Assembly (NCBI GenBank): GCA_964016985.1 | Contig: OZ024831.1 | Span: 80,702,263 to 80,766,262, forward strand | Source of the DNA: Anodontia alba | Lineage: Eukaryota; Mollusca; Bivalvia; Lucinida; Lucinidae | Direction of reading: 5' to 3' | Length of the DNA: 64,000 nt | In this document: piece after piece, positions 57,077-64,000 of the stretch | Position numbering within the stretch: the stretch's first letter is position 1 | How the letters are laid out: every line of letters begins with the position of its first letter | Translations under genes and position numbers: made by a program | Notes under the pieces: model-generated | What the model saw: the letters and a program-made list of their open reading frames with translations, nothing else | Told to the model about the DNA's origin: nothing | The model's database searches: none

Positions 57077-57311
57077 TGAGCCAGCGCATGACAAAACCAA
57101 CAAAATGACTGGGCTCCCAGGGAAGAATCAGAACAACATGGGTATCCACCCAGACTGATCAGTCTTCACTGTACACTCAATGGGCTACTAAGGAGCTAAG
57201 GTTTCTACGTGTAGACAGTGAAAACTGATCAGACTGGGCAGATGCCCAGGCTGATCTGAGTCTGCGCTAGATGCACATGTCATTTTGTTGATTTTTTCAT
57301 GCGGTGGCTCA
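57077..57311. mobile_element. MITE TGAGCCAGCGCATGACAAAA family, copy
   Basis: Ends TGAGCCAGCGCATGACAAAAC and the inverted GATTTTTTCATGCGGTGGCTCA, then internal CAACAAAATGAC / GTCATTTTGTTG. It contains TGATCAGTCTTCACTG and its inverse CAGTGAAAACTGATCAGACTGGGCAG. Related to 46687-46925 and 28021-28211. Confidence 0.85.
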
Positions 57312-57790
57312 TATATGCAGTGTTGCCGCTAGGACCAAAGTGATGGGGCCATTTTTGGCCCGATAACTATTGTTAAAGGGCCATCACCTATTTTAAGGGA
57401 TTCTATTAACCTTAATATTAGCAACACGACTTAATGTTGAATGTTGTCCCATTCATGCTTTTAGGCGAAGAAATAGCCCCTTGTACCCCTCTAGATACAA
57501 CAATGTATATTGGCAAGGCGGATATCCTGATGACATGATTGGATCATTTTAACAAGTGTTCCCCAAATGCCTTTGAGGCTTTATATGAAATTGGGTTTGG
57601 AAAACCCCAGCGGTTTCTGAGATGTTCGAAGAGTGTGGACGATGGAGCCTGCCTATACTATAAGTTCACCTATAGGCTAAAGACTTCAGGATACAAATCA
57701 AAAGGGATTGGTTCACGAATGACAAAAATCTGCCATATTTAATATATTGATGAAAACTTTTCTTAAGTCAACAAGAGACATCTTCAAAAA

Positions 57791-57834
<44 letters not shown>

Positions 57835-58411
57835 AGTTTGATAAACCAACTGTAATGGTTGCTATGGCAACAACATTACACTACATGTTGTATTTCGATT
57901 TTCATGGCAACAATCTGAGAACAATTTAATTAAAAGCATATCCACTTGATAGTTTCATAGTTGTCAAATATTGAAACACAAATTTATGAACAAAATCAAC
58001 ATGACACAGAAATTTATGTTGACATGGCAACAAATATGTCGAATTTATCTCATAAAAGCATATAGTTTTATTCAATATATTCTGTTTACAATGCAATTCT
58101 ATTTTTTTTTTCATCATTTTGATTGTCAAGTTCTGGATGACAATTTAGAAAAAAAAAGTTATCACTGAAGAAAAAATTACGTTGCACTGGTAACAAAACT
58201 GTTTCTTTTATTGAAATAATATATGGTTTTTGACTGATTTTAACTATGAAAGATAAAGTGTTTATTATTTGCCTGGTTTTTAATGCGTTACTTAGCAAAT
58301 ATCTGACTGTGCGTGAAAAGCAACATTCACACCACTAAGATTTGTGTTGCCTAGTCAACAAAAAACATGCATTTATCCCATAACAAAGACATATAAAATC
58401 ACATATTTTAG
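57312..58411. other. Non-coding stretch
   Basis: 57319-57430 begins AGTGTTGCCGCTAGGACC and ends near TTAGCAACAC, a possible small decayed TIR element. Poly-A lies at 57791-57831. Short frames at 57539-57742 have no recognisable domain. Confidence 0.35.
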
Positions 58412-58760
58412 GTAGCGCGATAGCTCAGTGGTGAGCGCAATGGCCTCTAGAGCTAGAAGTACCGGGATAGATCAAGTACCGGGATACATCCCAGGCTTAG
58501 GCATGGGAATTGTCGGTGTCCGAACACACTTTCCTTCAATTCATTTTGCAGGCATGACATGAAAACAGTGTGCCATCCTTCGGATCGGGACGTTAACTGG
58601 AGGTCCCCTGTGCAGGAAAAGTCACACCCTGTGCAGATTAAAAAACTCTACGGTAATTCAAATTGGTTACTTGCAGGCCTTCATCCTGCAGCCCGAAGTG
58701 TACAATGTACACCGCCGGTGTCCTCTTAGGAGGTTTAGACGTAATGGAGGAAAGAAAGAA
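58412..58760 (+). mobile_element. tRNA-derived SINE (plus strand)
   Basis: Head GGTAGCGCGATAGCTCAGTGGTGAGCGC has a good A box (TAGCTCAGTGG). The B-box area is damaged by a ~21-bp duplication (AGTACCGGGATAGATCA / AGTACCGGGATACATCC). The body contains TGTGCCATCCTTCGGATCGGGACGTTAAC and GGAGGTCCCCTGTGCAGG, wording I recall from SINEs of several marine invertebrates. The tail is GAAAGAAAGAAAGACAGAC. Pol III-type retroelement, not an active tRNA. Confidence 0.85.
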
Positions 58761-58978
58761 AGACAGACAGTATTTTACGCCATTGTCTATAAGAATGTGT
58801 TCTTTCCATAATATGATTTGGATCGTACTGAAGTAGGCCAACTGCTTTTGCTAACTGGTTAAACAATTTCAAAATAAAGTAAAAGAAAAAACAAAGAAAT
58901 AAAGAAAAACCACAGCTAAAAATGTTTATTGAATTAAAAAAAAAGCAAAAAAAAAAAAAAAAAAAAAAAAGAAAAAAG

Positions 58979-59063
<85 letters not shown>

Positions 59064-59893
59064 GCTGCTCACCGTCTGCAGTAATGTACTTGGATGAAAT
59101 TATTCATTTCCAATGAAGGTCAGTAAGGTCAATCTGCGGCAGCGCTTGTATCCTAGATGTCACAGCGGTGCACAGCTAAGTCGGGAGCCAGTGCATGTGA
59201 TCTATTTATACGTGATCTATTTATAGGTGGAAAATTCGAGAAAGATTCAGCTACTATTTATAGGTAGAAAATTCCTGAAAGATTCAGCTACTTTGGGAGA
59301 AGTTGAAAAAAAGTATTTTCTTTAAATTAAAAAATCAGAAAAAGCAAACAAAATTCCATAAATCTCAAATCAAAATTATCAATGAGGGCAATATGCTGAC
59401 GAATCAGTGTTGAAACCCCACTGCTAATCTTTACCGTTATCTCGGTTAATCTTACAATCTATTTATTTAGTAATATAGATTGTCTGAAAAGTATTTGGAC
59501 TTACAAGTAGGATAACGTGTATGTAAGCGATTTGAGGAAAAGTGAATCGAAATGCTGATCATTGTTGAGATTATCTAAACTATAGATGGGTCTAAACTAT
59601 AGATGGACAGACAGAACACACGAACTAATCGATTAATTAAGGGAAAAATGATACAGAAAGCTCCGTCAAAATTATTTCGCTTCCCTCCCGAAAAAGGGTC
59701 TATTTAGAGTAGACCCTTTTTGAAGGGGATTCCTGTATACAAATTAAAACTAGTGGTCTCAGAAATGGCCTCCCTTGTAATCAATGGTGAAATACCTGTA
59801 AGAAAGCAGCACGGGCCAGGTGACGTCATCATTACCAGAAAGCTACTTGTATGATGTCGGTATGAGTTAAGAAATGGCTACTTGCAGATACAA
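58761..59893. other. Non-coding stretch with poly-A and CA microsatellite
   Basis: Poly-A/AAG lies at 58935-58980, then (CA)n at 58981-59062. A short duplication (CTATTTATAGGTRGAAAATTC...GAAAGATTCAGCTAC) is at 59217-59292. 59695-59722 is a hairpin (AAAAAGGGTCTA...TAGACCCTTTTT). No gene. Confidence 0.6.
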
Positions 59894-60654
59894 GTGAGAA
59901 GTGTTACTGTTAAAACAACAAGGGCCCTTTTCCCAAGGTGCCCACGTCTCAAATAAACGCATCGCGCCAGTCTTACACAAAAGAAAAAACTGTATATACA
60001 CTTCTTGTAACGAGGCCTTAGGTGCAAAGGGATTGTTACATCCATGTTGTTTGAACCTTAGAACTCTCTGAGAAATTGAGTAGATGTTAAATTGGTGAGT
60101 ATTTCCTTGTTTTTGTTCCAAAGAATAGGATTAAATGTGCATGCAAACTCTCTGGGAGACAGTTCGCATGAAATGTCAAGTCCTTTTTCTTTGCAAATAA
60201 AAAATAAAAAAATAAAGAAAAAAGAAGTAAAAATGTCGACTTCAGTCATAGTGATTTGATTGGATGTTGCTGAAGATATATTCTTTGACTGCGGAGGTTT
60301 GTGCTGTGAGAAGTGTTACTGTTAAAACAACAAGGGCCCTTTTCCCAAGGTGCCCACGTCTCAAATAAACGCATCGCGCCAGTCTTACACAAAAGAAAAA
60401 ACTGTATATACACTTCTTGTAACGAGGCCTTAGGTGCAAAGGGATTGTTACATCCATGTTGTTTGAACCTTAGAACTCTCTGAGAAATTGAGTAGATGTT
60501 AAATTGGTGAGTATTTCCTTGTTTTTGTTCCAAAGAATAGGATTAAATGTGCATGCAAACTCTCTGGGAGACAGTTCGCATGAAATGTCAAGTCCTTTTT
60601 CTTTGCAAATAAAAAATAAAAAAAATAAAGAAAAAAGAAGTAAAAATGTCGACT
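59894..60654. repeat. Near-identical 348-bp direct duplication
   Basis: 59894-60241 and 60306-60654 (GTGAGAAGTGTTACTGTTAA...AAAAATGTCGACT) appear identical apart from one extra A in an A run. They are separated by 64 bp. Such identity implies a very recent duplication or an assembly artefact. The repeated short minus-strand frames are by-products. No TG..CA ends or primer-binding site were seen to suggest LTRs. Confidence 0.92.
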
Positions 60655-61459
60655 GTTGAAAATAACCCCGCATGCTTGACGTGATTTTGTTTTAAATACC
60701 GTCCCTTTGTTGATATGAGCGATTTGGCCCTAAAGCATGGTACATTTCACGTTCTATTGATTTAATGAATAAGACGCATTTTTTTTTTCTAATTACAACT
60801 TAAGTTTCCGCATATGAGATAAGCGATACCAAGTACGTCATTATACACTTACAATGATAATTTTCTACTTTGATTTAATTTAGAACACCCTGCTAATGCC
60901 TCATATTTCGTGTTGACAATACCATTCTATAGTATGCATAGCAATTTTTTTTTTATTAATGCATGTTAACTTATAGGCAAACAGTACTTGCTGATTTCTA
61001 ATGTCTGTCCGTCGTATTTACAGTACAATTTCGGACAAACATGCCTGAGAATGTCTGTCTGTCGTATTTACAATACGATTTCGGATAAACGTGCCTGAGA
61101 AAATAGTGTAGACCCAGATCAGACGCCGCAAAACGCGGCGTCTAATCAGGGTCTACACTGTTTTGCCCCTCAAACAAAACTTTTGGGCAATATGTATGAA
61201 AATAGATTTGTTCAATGTTTAGAACAAGTACGGTAAAGAGTTAAGGTGTCCGAATAGCCGGATATATACGGTAATCAAGGAAGTCTTTTACACGATCATA
61301 ATCATACCGTAACATATTACTTTAGGCTGTGATGCGTCTTCTGTCAGCAAATGACATACCGTACAAACCCAAAATATTGGGACACGTAAACTCCTTACAT
61401 TACTGATCCTAACAGAGGAGCACGTACATTTTATACATATTGACGTGTTATAAAGCTGC
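60655..61459. other. Non-coding stretch with palindromic core
   Basis: 61003-61098 holds two copies of ATGTCTGTCYGTCGTATTTACARTAC. 61101-61165 is a palindromic core (TAGTGTAGACCCAGATCAGACGCCGC...GCGGCGTCTAATCAGGGTCTACACTG). No gene. Confidence 0.6.
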
Positions 61460-64000
61460 TGGATGATGGCAAACAGTGTAGACCCTGATCAAACGCCGCG
61501 ATCTGCGAAGTCTGATCTGGATCTATACTATTTGCTCAGCCCTGTCTGTCCTAATACTAAGGGTCAACAGAACACGCCATATGATCGGGGTCTACATAGT
61601 TTGCTCAGCCCTGTTGTCCTAATACTTCGGGTCAATAGAACACGCCATATGATCGGGGTCTACACTATTTACTCAGCCCTGTTGTCCTAATACTTAGGGT
61701 CAATAGAACACGCCATACGATCGGGGTCTACACTGTTTGATCAGCTCTGTCTGTCCTAATACTAAGGGTCAACAGAATACGCCATATGATCGGGGTCTAC
61801 ACTGTTTGATCAGCTCTGTCTGTCCTAATACTAAGGGTCAACAGAACACGCCATATGATCGGGGTCTACACTATTTGCTGAGCCCTGTTGTCCTAATACT
61901 TAGGGTCAATAGAACACGGCAAATGATCTGGGTCTACACTGTTTGCTCAGCCCTGTTGTCCTAATACTTAGGGTCAATAGAACACGCCATACGATCGGGG
62001 TCTACACTGTTTGATCAGCTCTGTCTGTCCTAATACTAAGGGTCAACAGAACACGCCATATGATCGGGGTCTACACTGTTTGCTTAGCACTGTCTGTCCT
62101 AATACTAAGGGTCAATAGAACACGGCAAATGATCTGGGTCTACAGCCCTGTCTGTCCTAGTTCTTAGGGTCAATAGAACACGGCAAATGATCTGGGTCTA
62201 TACTGTTTGCTCAGCCCTGTTGTCCTAATACTTAGGGTCAATAGAACACGGCAAATGATCTGGGTCTATACTGTTTGCTCAGCCCTGTTGTACTAATACT
62301 TAAGGTCAATAGAACACGGCAAATGATCTGGGTCTATACTGTTTGTTCAGCCCTGTTGTCCTAATACTTAGGGTCAATAGAACACGGCAAATGATCTGGG
62401 TCTATACTGTTTGCTCAGCCCTGTCTGTCCTAATACTTAGGGTCAATAGAACACGGCAAATGATCTGGGTCTATACTGTTTGCTCAGCCCTGTTGTCCTA
62501 ATACTTAGGGTCAATAGAACACGGCAAATGATCTGGGTCTATACTGTTTGCTCAGCCCTGTTGTCCTAATACTTAGGGTCAATAGAATACGGCAAATGAT
62601 CTGGGTCTACACTGTTTGCTCAGCCCTGTTGTCCTAATACTTAGGGTCAATAGAACACGCCATACGATCGGGGTCTACACTGTTTGATCAGCTCTGTCTG
62701 TCCTAATAATAAGGGTCAACAGAACACGCCATAAGATCGGGGTCTACACTGTTTGACCAGCTCTGTCTGTCCTAATACTAAGGGTCAACAGAACACGCCA
62801 TATGATCGGGGTCTACACTATTTGCTCAGCCCTGTTGTTCTAATACTTAGGGTCAATAGAACACGGCAAATGATCTGGGTCTATACTGTTTGCTCAGCCC
62901 TGTTGTCCTAATACTTAGGGTCAATAGAATACGGCAAATGATCTGGGTCTACACTGTTTGCTCAGCCCTGTTGTCCTAATACTTAGGGTCAATAGAACAC
63001 GCCATACGATCGGGGTCTACACTGTTTGATCAGCTCTGTCTGTCCTAATAATAAGGGTCAACAGAACACGCCATATGATCGGGGTCTACACTGTTTGACC
63101 AGCTCTGTCTGTCCTAATACTAAGGGTCAACAGCACGCCATATGATCGGGGTCTACACTATTTGCTCAGCCCTGTTGTTCTAATACTTAGGGTCAATAGA
63201 ACACGGCAAATGATCTGGGTCTATACTGTTTGCTCAGCCCTGTTGTCCTAATACTAAGGGTCAATAGAACACGCCATAAGATCGGGGTCAACACTGTTTG
63301 ATCAGCTCTGTCTGTCCTAATACTAAGGGTCAACAGAACACGCCATATGATCGGGGTCTACACTGTTTGCTCAGCCCTGTTGTCCTAATACTTAGGGTCA
63401 ATAGAACACGCCATACGATCGGAGTCTACACTGTTTGATCAGCTCTGTCTGTCCTAATACTAAGGGTCAACAGAACACGCCATATGATCGGGGTCTACAC
63501 TGTTTGACCAGCTCTGTCTGTCCTAATACTAAGGGTCAACAGAACACGCCATATGATCGGGGTCTACACTATTTGCTCAGCCCTGTTGTCCTAATACTTA
63601 GGGTCAATAGAACACGGCAAATGATCTGGGTCTACACTGTTTGCTCAGCCCTGTTGTCCTAATACTTAGGGTCAATAGAACACGTCAAATGATCTGGGTC
63701 TACACTGTTTGCTCAGCCCTGTTGTCCTAATACTTAGGGTCAATAGAACACGCCATACGATCGGGGTCTACACTGTTTGATCAGCTCTGTCTGTCCTAAT
63801 ACTAAGGGTCAACAGAACACGCCATATGATCGGGGTCTACACTGTTTGATCAGCTCTGTCTGTCCTAATACTAAGGGTCAACAGAACACGCCATATGATA
63901 GGGGTCTACACTATTTGCTCAGCCCTGTTGTCCTAATACTTAGGGTCAATAGAACACGCCATATGATCGGGGTCTACACTGTTTGATCAGCTCTGTCTGT
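61460..64000. repeat. 68/69-bp satellite array with higher-order structure, running off the window
   Basis: About 37 tandem units. Type A (~69 bp) reads GATCAGCTCTGTCTGTCC...AAGGGTCAACAGAACACGCC. Type B (~68 bp) reads GCTCAGCCCTGTTGTCC...TAGGGTCAATAGAACACGGC. Both share GGGTCTACACTGTTTG. Types alternate in blocks; identical A-A-B-B groups recur, and equivalent A units lie exactly 342 bp apart twice (62686/63028 and 63437/63779), that is five units. The first part (61468-61535) is a normal palindromic core, GGCAAACAGTGTAGACC...GGATCTATACTATTTGC. Open frames in it are repeat artefacts. Confidence 0.95.

Noticed and set aside
58412..58510. Plus-strand tRNA gene
   Set aside because: The A box is good but the B box is disrupted by a duplication and the 3' half does not fold. 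SINE.
59894..60654. Pair of LTRs of a small retrotransposon
   Set aside because: The 64-bp spacer is too short, and there are no TG..CA ends, primer-binding site or polypurine tract. Treated as a tandem duplication.
61463..63986. 75-codon frames such as those beginning MISSVCPNTKG
   Set aside because: They follow the 68/69-bp satellite and recur with it; no independent evidence of coding.

Overview
The window looks like nuclear DNA of a bivalve mollusc, most likely a heterodont clam. It is AT-rich and intron-containing. It is dominated by short terminal-inverted-repeat elements, tRNA-derived SINEs, mariner copies and non-LTR retrotransposons. It also carries repeat families I associate with clam genomes: the GCAAACAGTGTAGACCC palindrome and the 166-bp AAGCCCCGCCCC minisatellite. 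No bacterial-type genes, rRNA or intact tRNA genes were seen. The species is inferred, not proven.

Layout. 1-5.1 kb: a minus-strand gene (two exons recognised, 5110-4665 and 2653-2410) for a Ser/Arg-rich, probably nuclear protein, with minisatellites and MITEs around it. 5.3-19.1 kb: mostly repeats, including a 1.1-kb foldback element, a MITE with a clean target duplication, a 45-bp-arm palindrome, one possible membrane-segment exon (10729-10833), a non-LTR RT fragment (minus) and a broken CR1-like retrotransposon (14.3-17.9 kb) that was itself split by a CCATATGGG-rich element.

19.6-47.6 kb: the main gene, on the plus strand. Five exons (19606-19668, 28259-28368, 32688-32869, 35965-44084 with an insertion, 47172-47614) join with matching splice phases. 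They read as a signal-peptide-like N terminus, a long domain I do not recognise, about eleven degenerate Tyr-Asp-Phe-Phe motifs and a C-terminal protein kinase domain with its key catalytic residues. A 4.86-kb L1-like retrotransposon (38338-43198), with poly-A tail and 11-bp target duplication, sits inside the big coding exon. Two apparent one-base losses (near 37950 and 47595) also break the frame. This allele is therefore probably a pseudogene or a disrupted allele, unless the single-base losses are assembly errors. The introns hold a mariner copy, hAT-like MITEs, an ACTTC/GAAGT inverted satellite and copies of a bivalve repeat.

44.5-46.1 kb is a second, decayed mariner (minus strand) in the last intron. 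48-53 kb is a repeat complex: a TIR-bounded element carrying about 16 copies of a 166-bp unit, flanked by a 342-bp family present three times in tandem and once inverted. 53.8-61 kb holds a 629-bp MITE, a small ORF starting with a 2A-like ribosome-skipping motif, two SINEs, further MITEs and a nearly identical 348-bp duplication. From about 61.46 kb to the window end lies a 68-bp satellite with higher-order structure. It appears to have grown from one arm of the dispersed GCAAACAGTGTAGACCC palindrome.
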